DNA of 64,000 bases from Alphaproteobacteria bacterium (GTDB lineage Bacteria > Pseudomonadota > Alphaproteobacteria > DSM-16000 > Inquilinaceae). The DNA is taken from positions 1-64,000 of the forward strand of contig JANQGH010000100.1 in the NCBI GenBank assembly GCA_028277405.1, written 5' to 3'. Position numbers and translations under genes: made by a program. The notes beneath the pieces were generated by a model that was given only the letters and a program-made list of their open reading frames with translations, did not search any database and was not told the origin of the DNA. This document shows positions 52,409-60,612 of this stretch, one piece after another. Numbering within the stretch: position 1 is the stretch's first letter; each line of letters begins with the position of its first letter.

Positions 52409-53833
52409 TCAGCCCAGATGCACGTACTCGTAGTCGACCGGCAGATTGTTGATGCCGCGATCGGGCGGCGCGATCCAACTCGCCATCTTGCCGGGCGCTG
52501 TCACCTGGCGCATCAGGCTGTGAACGAACTGCTGGTCCGCCTCGGTCGGCAGCCATTCGTTCACCCGCGCATTCCAGGCCTCTTCGTCGATCGGCGTGCC
52601 ATCGGGCATGACACTGAAGCCCGCCCAGCTGCCGATCTGACGACGGAACCGGGTCGAGGGCAGGGTCAGTTCGAACGGCTTCCCCGCCTTCGCGATCGAC
52701 CGGTTCCAGCGCTTCACTCCGATCATGCAGTCCTTCACATAGGCGTTGCGCGTGACCTCGTTCATGGCGTTGCGCAGCGGTACGGTTTCCGTTTCCACGC
52801 CGCCCTTGCCATCCGGCTTGTCGAGGTCGAAGACATCTTCGACGCAGACATGATCTTCATAGCGCCCCTCGTCGGGCCGGCCCTTCAGGCCGTTGGCGAA
52901 GACGGTCGCCGCGTTCGACGACACATCCGAACCGAAGAGGTCCAGCGAGGACGAGAACCAGAAGTTCAGATATTTCTGCACGGTCGGCAGGTCGATTGCG
53001 CCGGCCTTGCGCAAAGCCTCCGGATCGTCGGAGTTGATCTCGTCCATCACCTCCAACGTGCGCCGGATGACACGGCCGATGCCGGTCTCGCCCACGAACA
53101 TGTGGTGCGCTTCCTCGGTCAGCATGAACTGGCAGGTGCGCGCCAACGGGTCGAAGCCGCTTTCCGCCAGGCTTTTGAGCTGGAACTTGCCGTCGCGGTC
53201 GGTGAAATAGGTGAACATGTAGAAGCTGAGCCAGTCGGAAATCGGCTCGTTGAACGTGCCCAGGATGCGCGGCTTGTCGGCGTCACCGGAATGGCGGGCC
53301 AACAGCTCCTCCGCCTCCTCACGGCCGTCGCGGCCGAAATAGGCGTGCAGCAGATAGACCATGGCCCACAGATGCCGGCCTTCCTCGACATTCACCTGGA
53401 ACAGGTTGCGCAGGTCGTAGAGCGACGGGCAGATCTGGCCCAAAAGGCGCTGCTGTTCGACCGATGCCGGCTCGGTATCGCCTTGCGTGACGATCAACCG
53501 GCGCAGGGTCGAGCGGAAATCGCCGGGCACCTGGTCCCAGGCCGGCTTGCCGTAAAAGTCGCCGAACCCGATCCGCCGGTCCGCCGTCTGCTCGGCCAGG
53601 AAGATGCCCCAGCGATAGTCCGGCATCTTCACCTTGCCATAGGTCGCCCAGCCCTTGGCATCGACCGACGTGGCGGTGCGCAGATAGACGTCGGCGGCCT
53701 GAAACCCCTCCGGCCCCAGATCCTGCCACCAGGTCAGGAATTTCGGCTGCCAATGTTCCAGCGCCCGCTGCAGCGAGCGGTTGGTGCCGAGATCGACATT
53801 GTTGGGGATACGGTCGCGATAGTTCAGCGACAT
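52409..53833 (-). CDS. boxB: Benzoyl-CoA 2,3-epoxidase, oxygenase component BoxB
   Basis: Protein of 474 residues from the ATG at 53831-53833 (MSLNYRDRIPNNVDLG). It is a diiron oxygenase that epoxidises benzoyl-CoA. The iron ligands I recall for Azoarcus BoxB (E120, E150, H153, D211, E240, H243) are all matched one position later: E121, E151 and H154 (EEGRH), D212, E241 and H244 (EEAHH). Blocks such as MPDYRWGIFLAEQTADRRIGFG are typical. The full set of ligands argues that it is active. It lies 4 bases after boxC and 1 base before the reductase. Confidence 0.96.
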   Translation of the reverse strand: MSLNYRDRIPNNVDLGTNRSLQRALEHWQPKFLTWWQDLGPEGFQAADVYLRTATSVDAKGWATYGKVKMPDYRWGIFLAEQTADRRIGFGDFYGKPAWDQVPGDFRSTLRRLIVTQGDTEPASVEQQRLLGQICPSLYDLRNLFQVNVEEGRHLWAMVYLLHAYFGRDGREEAEELLARHSGDADKPRILGTFNEPISDWLSFYMFTYFTDRDGKFQLKSLAESGFDPLARTCQFMLTEEAHHMFVGETGIGRVIRRTLEVMDEINSDDPEALRKAGAIDLPTVQKYLNFWFSSSLDLFGSDVSSNAATVFANGLKGRPDEGRYEDHVCVEDVFDLDKPDGKGGVETETVPLRNAMNEVTRNAYVKDCMIGVKRWNRSIAKAGKPFELTLPSTRFRRQIGSWAGFSVMPDGTPIDEEAWNARVNEWLPTEADQQFVHSLMRQVTAPGKMASWIAPPDRGINNLPVDYEYVHLG

Positions 53834-53837
53834 GGTC

Positions 53838-55496
53838 TCACACCCTTTCCCAATCGAAATGCGCCTTGCTGCCGGAGCCGAACAGGCGCAGCGCGCCCTG
53901 CTCGCCGACCGCGTTGGGCCGGTTGAAGACCCAGTTCTGCCAGGCCGACAGCCGGCCAAAGATCTTGGTTTCCATGGTCTCGGTGCCGGCGAAGCGCAGG
54001 CTGGCCTCCATGCCCGTCAAGGCATCCGGCGACAGGCCGGCGCGTTCTTCCAGCGCCAGCCGAATCTCGTCGTCCCAGTCGAGATCGTCCGGCGCCACGG
54101 TGATCAGGCCGGCGGCCAGGGCCGCCTGGGCATCCAGCCGCTCACCAATCCGCTCGCGCAAGCCTTCCATCACCACGGGGTCTTTGCCGAACCGCGTCTG
54201 CAGCCGGGTCAAATGATTGACCATCAGATACGGCCCGAAATTCATCGGCGAGAGGACGATCATCGGGGCGTCCTGCCCCTCCTCCTCCGCGTCCGGCAGG
54301 TCGAGCATGTAGGACCGGTCGGCGGCAAACTCGAGTTCCGCCAGGGTGCCGGCAAAGCAGCTGCCCTCGTCGATGATGGCGTACAGGCTGCGCGACGTGA
54401 CCTCCAGGCGCGCGAACGTGCGCCGCAACATGCCGATCACCTCGCGCACGAACCAATCAGCCTGATGGGTTTCCAGCGCCGCGTCGACGGCCATGACCGC
54501 ATCGATCTCGCCGCGCGTCTTCAGCACGATGGTGCCGACATCAGCGAAGTTGTGGCGCAGATGCAAGAGCGCGTCGTCAAGCTGCCGGGCCATCGCCAGC
54601 GGCCACCACTCGGCACCGGCTTGCCTTATGGCATCGATATGCGAAGGCTGCTCGCTGTCAGGGGCCTCGACCGTCACCGTCGCGGTCCGGCCGCTCCGGT
54701 CGATCGCTACTGCCACATGCTCGTACGCGATCGACGCCTCGTCCATCCGCCGCTTCAACGGCGTCAGCGTCACACCCTGCGCGTGATCGGGTCGATCGGA
54801 CCGATCGGCCAAACCCTGGGCGTGGATTTGCACGGTTTCCTCGAAACGCGAGGGCGGCGCGATGGCGTCGACCAGACCCCATTCCTTGGCCCGTTCGGCC
54901 TTGACCCCGTCGGCGTTGGTGCAAAACAGGTCGGCCAGGTCGCGCCGGACGCCGCGCTTGTCCACCACGCGCGTCAGGCCCCCGGTGCCGGGCAGCACGC
55001 CCAACAGCGGCACCTCCGGCAGGCTGACGGTCGAGGATCGATCGTCGATCATGACGATCTCGTCGCAGGCCAGCGCGATCTCGTAACCGCCGCCGGCACA
55101 GGTGCCATTGATCGCGGCCAGGAACCTGAGGCCGGAATGGGCGCTGGAATCCTCCAGCCCGTTGCGCGTTTCGTTGGTGAACTTGCAGAAATTGACCTTC
55201 CAGGCATGGCTGGAGGTGCTGAGCATGTAGATGTTGGCGCCGGCGCAAAACATGCGCTCCTTCGCGCTGGTCAGAACGACCGCCTTGACCGTCGGATGCT
55301 CGAACCGGAGCCGTTGCACGATATCGTGCAGCTCGATATCGACGCCGAGATCGTAGGAGTTCAGCTTCAACTGATAGCCATCGACCAGGCCGCTATCCTC
55401 GTCGACATCCATCGACAAGGTCGCCAGCGGACCGTCAATGGCCACTTTCCAGTGGCGATACTGGTCCGAATCGCGATCGAAACTGACAAAAGACAC
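53838..55496 (-). CDS. boxC: 2,3-epoxybenzoyl-CoA dihydrolase BoxC
   Basis: Protein of 552 residues, normal for BoxC. Two crotonase-like halves are recognisable: KAVVLTSAKERMFCAGANIYML and AAINGTCAGGGYEIALACDEIVMIDDRSSTVSLPEVPLLGVLPGTGGLTRVVDKR in the first half. It opens the epoxide ring, giving 3,4-dehydroadipyl-CoA semialdehyde and formate. It is the first gene of the boxC-boxB-reductase operon, with its promoter at 55540-55567. Confidence 0.95.
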   Translation of the reverse strand: MSFVSFDRDSDQYRHWKVAIDGPLATLSMDVDEDSGLVDGYQLKLNSYDLGVDIELHDIVQRLRFEHPTVKAVVLTSAKERMFCAGANIYMLSTSSHAWKVNFCKFTNETRNGLEDSSAHSGLRFLAAINGTCAGGGYEIALACDEIVMIDDRSSTVSLPEVPLLGVLPGTGGLTRVVDKRGVRRDLADLFCTNADGVKAERAKEWGLVDAIAPPSRFEETVQIHAQGLADRSDRPDHAQGVTLTPLKRRMDEASIAYEHVAVAIDRSGRTATVTVEAPDSEQPSHIDAIRQAGAEWWPLAMARQLDDALLHLRHNFADVGTIVLKTRGEIDAVMAVDAALETHQADWFVREVIGMLRRTFARLEVTSRSLYAIIDEGSCFAGTLAELEFAADRSYMLDLPDAEEEGQDAPMIVLSPMNFGPYLMVNHLTRLQTRFGKDPVVMEGLRERIGERLDAQAALAAGLITVAPDDLDWDDEIRLALEERAGLSPDALTGMEASLRFAGTETMETKIFGRLSAWQNWVFNRPNAVGEQGALRLFGSGSKAHFDWERV

Positions 55497-55539
55497 TGCA
55501 TTCCTCCTGGCCGTCGCTCTTCGCGATCTTATGACAGGA

Positions 55540-55583
55540 ACAATAGTGCATGACTAGGCTTCGTCAAGAAGTATGATGCATTC
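55540..55583 (-). promoter_or_regulatory. boxC promoter with TGCA-type BoxR sites
   Basis: On the minus strand TTGACG (55567-55562) and TATTGT (55545-55540) with 16 bases between form a good sigma-70 promoter, giving a leader of about 37 bases. TGCAT elements flank it: ATAGTGCATGA (55543-55553) overlaps the -10/spacer, and ATGATGCAT (55574-55582) lies just above the -35. BzdR/BoxR operators are known to be built of TGCA elements, and ATAGTGC(A/T)TGA recurs at the boxR promoter (56557-56567). Confidence 0.6.
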
Positions 55584-55598
55584 GATCTGTGAAAGCGA

Positions 55599-56525
55599 TC
55601 AGCTTTCCAGCAGGGCCTCCAGCTTCGCAAAACTATCGGCGATGTCGTTGCCGGCGGTGTCCAGGCGCGCGTCGGCCTTGGCGTAGAGCGGTGCGCGTTC
55701 CTGCAGGATCAAGCGCAGATCATCCATGGCCTCGGGATTGTCCGCCATCGGCCGGCGGTCGCCCTGCGCGATGACGCGGGCCATGTGGTCTTCTGGCGTG
55801 GCGGTGACCCAGACCGTGAAGCAGTTCGACAGCAGAAGTTCATAGTTCGCGGGCTCGGCGACAAGCCCGCCACCGGTGGCGATAACCGCGCTCTCATGGG
55901 CGACAAGCACGCGTTCCAGCGCGCGCCGCTCATACCGCCGATACATGGCCTGTCCGCCCAAGGCCATGATCTCTGCCAGCGCCATGCCGGCATCGGCCTC
56001 GATCTCCTTGGTCAACTCGACGAACGGGACATCACGGCCCTTGGCCAGCACCCGGCCGAGCGTGGACTTGCCGGCGCCGCGCAGGCCGATCAACGCGATC
56101 CTCTGGCGACGCGCGTCCGGCCTGCCGTCACCGAAGGCGGCGACGAGCCGCGCCCTGGCATCGGCCAATTCCTCCGGCGTCAGGCGGGCGGCGAACTGGA
56201 CCAGCAGGCTCAGTTCCACCGGCGGGTCCGGCTCTTCGGTCACAAGGCCGGAGAGCGATACGCCCATCGCCTGGGCGACCTGCCGCAGCAACATAATCGA
56301 GATGTTGCCTTCACCGGATTCGAGCTGGGCCAGGTAGCGTTCCGACACGCCGGATTCGCGGGCCAGGATCTTACGGGTCATGCCCCGCCGGCTGCGGGTC
56401 GCGCGAATGCGATCGCCCAACAGGGTCAGGAAAGCGCTGTCCTCTGAACCGCTTTCCCGCCGGGTCCTTCGTCCGTTCGACTGCGGCTGTGCGCTTCGAG
56501 GCGGCGCGTGGAGTGTTTCGGCCAT
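55599..56525 (-). CDS. boxR: BoxR, benzoyl-CoA-responsive regulator (HTH plus shikimate kinase-like domain)
   Basis: Protein of 308 residues from the ATG at 56523-56525 (MAETLHAPPR). A longer start at 56552 is rejected because the sequence TATAAT ends two bases before it and would be its own promoter. An XRE-type helix-turn-helix is at about 35-92 (IRATRSRRGMTRKILARESGVSERYLAQLESG); the C-terminal domain looks like shikimate kinase with IGLRGAGKSTLG as P-loop, the fold that senses benzoyl-CoA in BzdR/BoxR. It represses box genes until benzoyl-CoA binds. Confidence 0.95.
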   Translation of the reverse strand: MAETLHAPPRSAQPQSNGRRTRRESGSEDSAFLTLLGDRIRATRSRRGMTRKILARESGVSERYLAQLESGEGNISIMLLRQVAQAMGVSLSGLVTEEPDPPVELSLLVQFAARLTPEELADARARLVAAFGDGRPDARRQRIALIGLRGAGKSTLGRVLAKGRDVPFVELTKEIEADAGMALAEIMALGGQAMYRRYERRALERVLVAHESAVIATGGGLVAEPANYELLLSNCFTVWVTATPEDHMARVIAQGDRRPMADNPEAMDDLRLILQERAPLYAKADARLDTAGNDIADSFAKLEALLES

Positions 56526-56548
56526 GTCACCCGATCCGTGTCGGTGAG

Positions 56549-56592
56549 GCATGAATTATAGTGCTTGATCTCTCAGATGCATGAATTATTTT
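56549..56592. promoter_or_regulatory. Overlapping boxR/flavodoxin promoters with repeated GCATGAATTAT
   Basis: On the minus strand TATAAT (56560-56555) serves boxR. On the plus strand TTGATC (56565-56570) and TATTTT (56587-56592), 16 bases apart, serve the flavodoxin-DUF4863-ligase operon. The 11-mer GCATGAATTAT occurs at 56549-56559 and 56579-56589, exactly 30 bp (three helical turns) apart, and ATAGTGCTTGA (56557-56567) matches the motif at boxC. One BoxR complex could therefore control both directions. Confidence 0.58.
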
Positions 56593-56674
56593 GGAGGGCA
56601 ACAAGACCTGCGGCTGTGGCAATTGACGGCACCGCCGAAAACAGGGCACCAAACCTGCAACAGGTGGTGATGCG

Positions 56675-57151
56675 ATGCCAGTGAAGCTGACGATCTATGT
56701 GGGAACCATGACCGGCACCGCCGAACTGGTGGCGCAGGAGATCGAGGACTGGCTGACCGGCGAGGGCGGCGAGGCCGAGATCGTGCTGATGGACGATCTG
56801 GACCACGCATCGTTCAGCGAAGAGGGTCCGTACCTGATCTGCACCTCGACCTACGGCCAGGGTGACGTTCCGGACAATGCGCAATCCCTGTTCGACGCGC
56901 TGTCCGATCAGCGGCCGGACCTCGCGCACATCCGATACGGGCTGATCGGCCTGGGCGACAGCACCTATCAGCAGACTTTCTGCTACGGCGGCAAGCGTTT
57001 CGACGCGCTGTTGGAGGAGCTTGGCGCGCGGCGCGTCGGCACCTCCTTCTATCACGACGCCTCATCGGGCGAGATGCCGGAAGACGAGGCGCTGGAATGG
57101 TTCAAGGCGTGGCTGCCCTCCCTGCTGGACGAGCGGCGCGAAGCAGCCTGA
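56675..57151 (+). CDS. Flavodoxin-like (MioC-type) electron carrier in the box cluster
   Basis: Protein of 158 residues with one flavodoxin domain. The phosphate-binding loop is YVGTMTGTAELVA (residues 8-20); isoalloxazine-contact loops are CTSTYGQGDVPDNAQ and GLGDSTYQQTFCYGGKRFD, as in MioC and the FMN domain of sulfite reductase. AGGTGG precedes the ATG. It is first in an operon with DUF4863 and benzoate-CoA ligase and shares its promoter region with boxR. A dedicated flavodoxin here, with an FprA-type reductase at the end of the boxCB operon, suggests that it reduces BoxB. Confidence 0.88.
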   Translation: MPVKLTIYVGTMTGTAELVAQEIEDWLTGEGGEAEIVLMDDLDHASFSEEGPYLICTSTYGQGDVPDNAQSLFDALSDQRPDLAHIRYGLIGLGDSTYQQTFCYGGKRFDALLEELGARRVGTSFYHDASSGEMPEDEALEWFKAWLPSLLDERREAA

Positions 57152-57178
57152 AAGGGCTGACGCACGCCGGCAGCGACA

Positions 57179-57652
57179 ATGGCCACCGAGCAACACTTTA
57201 TCGACCTGATGACCGGTCTGGCGGCCGATATCGCCGACCGGCCTCTGAATGACGACCTGGCCGGCTTTCTGAACGATCGCTACGGCGCCGACACCGAGCG
57301 GTTTCGAGCCATCGAGACCGCCTGCAAGCAGGGCATCGAAGCCGGCTGGCTGGCCAATCGCGAGGCGACCCCCCAACTTCGCTTCAGCCGGCCCATGAAG
57401 CCGGGAGAGACCACCCACGGCTTTTCCGTCGACGTTGTTCAAATGGACGATGTGGTCGGCCCGCATCACCGCCATCCGAACGGCGAGATCGACATGATCA
57501 TGCCCGTCGACGGCAACGCGCTGTTTGACGGCAAGGGGAAGGGCTGGCTGGTCTATGGTCCCGACACGTCCCACCACCCGACGGTCACGAACGGGACCGC
57601 AATCATCTTGTACTTGCTGCCCGACGGCGCGATAGAATTCACCAAGCAATAA
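57179..57652 (+). CDS. DUF4863 family protein of box clusters
   Basis: Protein of 157 residues. The pattern VQMDDVVGPHHRHPNGEIDMIMPVDGNALFDGKGKGWLVYGPDTSHHPTVTNG looks like a cupin-like barrel with several histidines that could bind a metal. The family is regularly found beside box genes, but its role is unknown; a lactone- or aldehyde-processing or metal-sensing role would be a guess. It lies 27 bases after the flavodoxin gene. Confidence 0.82.
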   Translation: MATEQHFIDLMTGLAADIADRPLNDDLAGFLNDRYGADTERFRAIETACKQGIEAGWLANREATPQLRFSRPMKPGETTHGFSVDVVQMDDVVGPHHRHPNGEIDMIMPVDGNALFDGKGKGWLVYGPDTSHHPTVTNGTAIILYLLPDGAIEFTKQ

Positions 57653-57656
57653 GTCG

Positions 57657-57674
57657 GCCGGGCTTCAACCCGGC
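57657..57674 (+). promoter_or_regulatory. Short hairpin between DUF4863 and benzoate-CoA ligase genes
   Basis: GCCGGG and CCCGGC enclose CTTCAA immediately after the DUF4863 stop. There is no T-run, so it is more likely a processing or stability element than a full terminator. GGAGG at about 57716-57720 then serves the ligase ATG at 57731. Confidence 0.35.
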
Positions 57675-57730
57675 TTCGGCGCCCCGATCCCACCACCGCG
57701 TGGGGCGCGAGAAGACGGAGGACGAAGTTC

Positions 57731-59299
57731 ATGGCGGTTTCCCCCGCCAGCCTGCCCCAGGGCTATTACAACGCCGCGCTCGACCTGTTGGACCGCAACC
57801 TCGCCGAGGGCCGGGCCGACAAGCTGGCGGTCATCGACGACCGTGGAAGCTATACCTATGGCGAGGTCACCGCGCGGGCCAACCGGTTCGCGAACGCGCT
57901 GACGGCGCTGGGTATCGAGCGCGAGCAGCGGATCTTGCTCTGCCTTCTGGACAGCGTCGACTTCCCCGCCGCCTTTCTCGGCGCGATGAAGGCCGGCGTC
58001 ATTCCGGTCTGCGTGAACACGCTGCTGACCGCCCATGATTACGACTACATGCTGGAGGATACGTCGGCCAAGGCGCTGATCGTGTCCTCCGCCCTGCTGC
58101 CGGTCTTCGAGCCCATCCTGGACAAGCATCGCGACACGCTGAAGCATGTCGTGGTCTCGGGCGCCGATGCCGGCGGTCACGAGTCGATGGATGCCCTGCT
58201 TGCGCAGGCATCGGACAGCCACGAGCCGGCGCGGACGAAAGAGGACGACTTCGCCTTCTGGCTCTACTCGTCCGGCTCCACCGGCCGGCCCAAGGCCGCG
58301 GTGCACCTGCACGCCCACCCGATGCGCACGGCCGACGCGTTCGCCAAGCCGATCCTGGGCATTCGCGAGGACGATGTCGTGTTCTCGGCCGCCAAGCTGT
58401 TCTTTGCCTACGGCCTTGGAAACAATCTGACCTTTCCCTTCTCCGTCGGCGCGACCGCCGTCTTGATGGCGGAACGGCCAACGCCGGAGGCGTGCTTCAA
58501 GCGTTTGCTGGACCATCGGGCCACAGTCTTCTACGGCGTGCCGACGCTGTTCGGACTGATGCTTGCCAACCCCGAAATGCCGGCGGGCGGGGCGTTGAAC
58601 CTGCGCATCTGCACTTCGGCCGGCGAGGCCTTGCCCGCCGACCTCTACCGTCGTTGGAAAGACGCGACCGGCGTCGAGGTGCTGGACGGCATCGGCTCCA
58701 CCGAAATGTTGCACGTCTTCATCACCAATCGGCCCGACGACGTCCGCCCAGGATCGTCCGGCACGCCGGTGCCGGGCTATGAGGCACGGTTGATCGGCGA
58801 CGATGGGCAGGAGGTTGGTCCCGGCGAGATCGGCGAGCTTCAGATCAACGGCCCCACCTGCTGTGTCATGTATTGGCGCCAGCGCGAGAAGAGCCGTCAG
58901 ACCTTCATGGGACCCTGGACGCGTACGGGCGACAAGTACATGGTCAGCGAGGATGGGACATACACCTATTGCGGCCGCACCGACGACATGATGAAGGTCA
59001 GCGGCCAGTATGTTTCGCCATTCGAGGTCGAGGCCGCGCTGATCACCCATGACGCCGTCTTGGAGGCGGCGGTCGTCGGGCAAAAGGACGACGAACGCCT
59101 GATCAAGCCCAAGGCGTACATCGTGCTGGCCCCGGGGGCGTCGTCGGAGGACATGGCGGGCGCCCTGAAGGCCCATGTCCAGTCGCAGATCGCGCCTTAC
59201 AAATACCCGCGTTGGTTCGAATTCGTCGACGCCTTGCCGAAGACGGCGACGGGCAAGATCCAGCGGTTCAAGCTGCGCGCCATGACCGATGACGCATGA
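57731..59299 (+). CDS. bclA: Benzoate-CoA ligase
   Basis: Protein of 522 residues, typical for BclA/BadA. A3 motif WLYSSGSTGRPKAAVHLH, KLFFAYGLGNNLTFPFSVGATAVLM (family-specific), A5 DGIGSTEMLHVFIT, A7 TRTGDKYMVSEDGTYTYCGRTDDMMKVSGQYVSPFEVE, and the C-terminal catalytic lysine in LPKTATGKIQRFKLR. It activates benzoate with CoA and ATP, the entry step of the box pathway. Located downstream of the flavodoxin and DUF4863 genes in one operon. Confidence 0.95.
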   Translation: MAVSPASLPQGYYNAALDLLDRNLAEGRADKLAVIDDRGSYTYGEVTARANRFANALTALGIEREQRILLCLLDSVDFPAAFLGAMKAGVIPVCVNTLLTAHDYDYMLEDTSAKALIVSSALLPVFEPILDKHRDTLKHVVVSGADAGGHESMDALLAQASDSHEPARTKEDDFAFWLYSSGSTGRPKAAVHLHAHPMRTADAFAKPILGIREDDVVFSAAKLFFAYGLGNNLTFPFSVGATAVLMAERPTPEACFKRLLDHRATVFYGVPTLFGLMLANPEMPAGGALNLRICTSAGEALPADLYRRWKDATGVEVLDGIGSTEMLHVFITNRPDDVRPGSSGTPVPGYEARLIGDDGQEVGPGEIGELQINGPTCCVMYWRQREKSRQTFMGPWTRTGDKYMVSEDGTYTYCGRTDDMMKVSGQYVSPFEVEAALITHDAVLEAAVVGQKDDERLIKPKAYIVLAPGASSEDMAGALKAHVQSQIAPYKYPRWFEFVDALPKTATGKIQRFKLRAMTDDA

Positions 59300-59337
59300 A
59301 CTGCGCCGTACCTGCAACAAAATGCATGCGGACGTCG

Positions 59338-59357
59338 ATATTTTAAGGTTAAAATAT
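59338..59357. promoter_or_regulatory. AT-rich palindrome upstream of the second livK-type gene
   Basis: ATATTTTA (59338-59345) and TAAAATAT (59350-59357) with a four-base centre, in an otherwise GC-rich region, preceded by an ATGCATGC at 59322-59329 that resembles the TGCA elements at the box promoters. A GGGAGGAG serves the ATG at 59384. This is probably the promoter/operator of the benzoate importer, but no clear -35 is seen. Confidence 0.4.
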
Positions 59358-59383
59358 ATCCACCAACAGGGAGGAGACGGTCG

Positions 59384-60541
59384 ATGACCATCGCAACGAA
59401 ACTCATGAGCGCGGCAATCGCGCTGGCCGCAATCGGCGGCACGGCCATGGCGCAGGACACGCCGATCCGCATCGGCGTCATGCTGCCCTATTCCGGCACG
59501 TTCGCGCTTTTGGGCCAGAACATCACCGAGGCCATGGAACTGGCCATGGCCGAGCGGAACAATGGCGGCTGCAATGTCGAGTACATTCAGCTCGATTCCG
59601 AGGCCGACCCCTCGCGCGGCCCGGAAAATGCCCGCCGGCTGATCGACCGCGACCTGGTCGACATCCTGGTCGGGCCGGTCCATTCCGGCGTCGCCATGGG
59701 CATGGTTCAGGTCGTGCGCGAGACCGGCACGCCGCTGATCATTCCCAATGCCGGCGTCCGCCAGGCGACGGCGGAGCTGTGCGCGCCGAACATCTTCCGT
59801 ACCTCCTTTTCCAACTGGCAGCCGGCGTATCCGTCAGGCACCGTCGCCTATGATCGCGGCGCGCGGACGGCCGTGACCCTGTCGTGGGATTACGGGGCCG
59901 GTCATCAGGCGACCGAGGCGTTTGCGGAATCGTTCGAGGCCGCCGGCGGCGAGGTGGTCGAACAGCTGTTCATTCCGTTCCCGGACACCAACTTCCAGCC
60001 GCTGCTGACGCAGATCGCGGGTATCCAGCCTGACGCCGTCTTCGTCTTCTTCGCCGGCGGCGGTGCCGTTCAGTTCGTCAACGATTATGACGACGCCGGC
60101 TTGAAGGACACGATCCCGCTTTACGGCTCCGGCTTTCTGACCGAGGGCGTGCTCGACGCGCAAGGCGATGCCGCCGAAGGCCTGCTGACCACGCTCCACT
60201 ATGCCGATGGTCTCGACAATCCGGTCGACGCCCATTTCCGCGAAGCGTTTGAGGCGGCGACCGGGCGCGAGTCCGACGTCTATGCCATGCAGGGCTACGA
60301 CACGGGCCAGTTGATCGCCCAGGCGCTGGAGGCCGTCTCGTGCAATGTCGGCGATCTGGACGCGCTGAGCGAAGCCATGGCGAGCGCCACGATCGAAAGC
60401 CCGCGCGGCACGTTCAACATGTCCAGCTCGCACAATCCGGTGCAGGACATCTATCTGCGCGAGGCCCGCGATGGCCAGAATGTGGTGATCGAAATCGCCG
60501 CCCCGGCGCTTGAGGATCCGGCCCCCGGTTGCTCGATGTAA
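59384..60541 (+). CDS. LivK-type substrate-binding protein, probable benzoate importer
   Basis: Protein of 385 residues with a Sec signal (cleavage after AMAQ near residue 22). IRIGVMLPYSGTFALLGQNITEAMELAMAERNNGG opens the type I binding fold; DILVGPVHSGVAMGMVQVVRETGTPLIIPNAG follows. Proteins of this branch occur beside benzoate-CoA ligase genes. It heads the second Liv-type importer of the window. Confidence 0.9.
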   Translation: MTIATKLMSAAIALAAIGGTAMAQDTPIRIGVMLPYSGTFALLGQNITEAMELAMAERNNGGCNVEYIQLDSEADPSRGPENARRLIDRDLVDILVGPVHSGVAMGMVQVVRETGTPLIIPNAGVRQATAELCAPNIFRTSFSNWQPAYPSGTVAYDRGARTAVTLSWDYGAGHQATEAFAESFEAAGGEVVEQLFIPFPDTNFQPLLTQIAGIQPDAVFVFFAGGGAVQFVNDYDDAGLKDTIPLYGSGFLTEGVLDAQGDAAEGLLTTLHYADGLDNPVDAHFREAFEAATGRESDVYAMQGYDTGQLIAQALEAVSCNVGDLDALSEAMASATIESPRGTFNMSSSHNPVQDIYLREARDGQNVVIEIAAPALEDPAPGCSM

Positions 60542-60564
60542 GGAACGGCTTGCGTTTTGAAGGC

Positions 60565-60586
60565 GGGGCCGGCAACGTCCGGCCCC
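60565..60586 (+). promoter_or_regulatory. Intercistronic hairpin between livK- and livH-type genes
   Basis: Perfect 8-bp stem GGGGCCGG (60565-60572) / CCGGCCCC (60579-60586) with a six-base loop, followed only by GTCGGTTTT. It parallels the hairpin at 32570 in the other Liv cluster and probably keeps the binding-protein message in excess. Confidence 0.5.
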
Positions 60587-60612
60587 GTCGGTTTTCCCCC
60601 TGAAGCCCGGGC

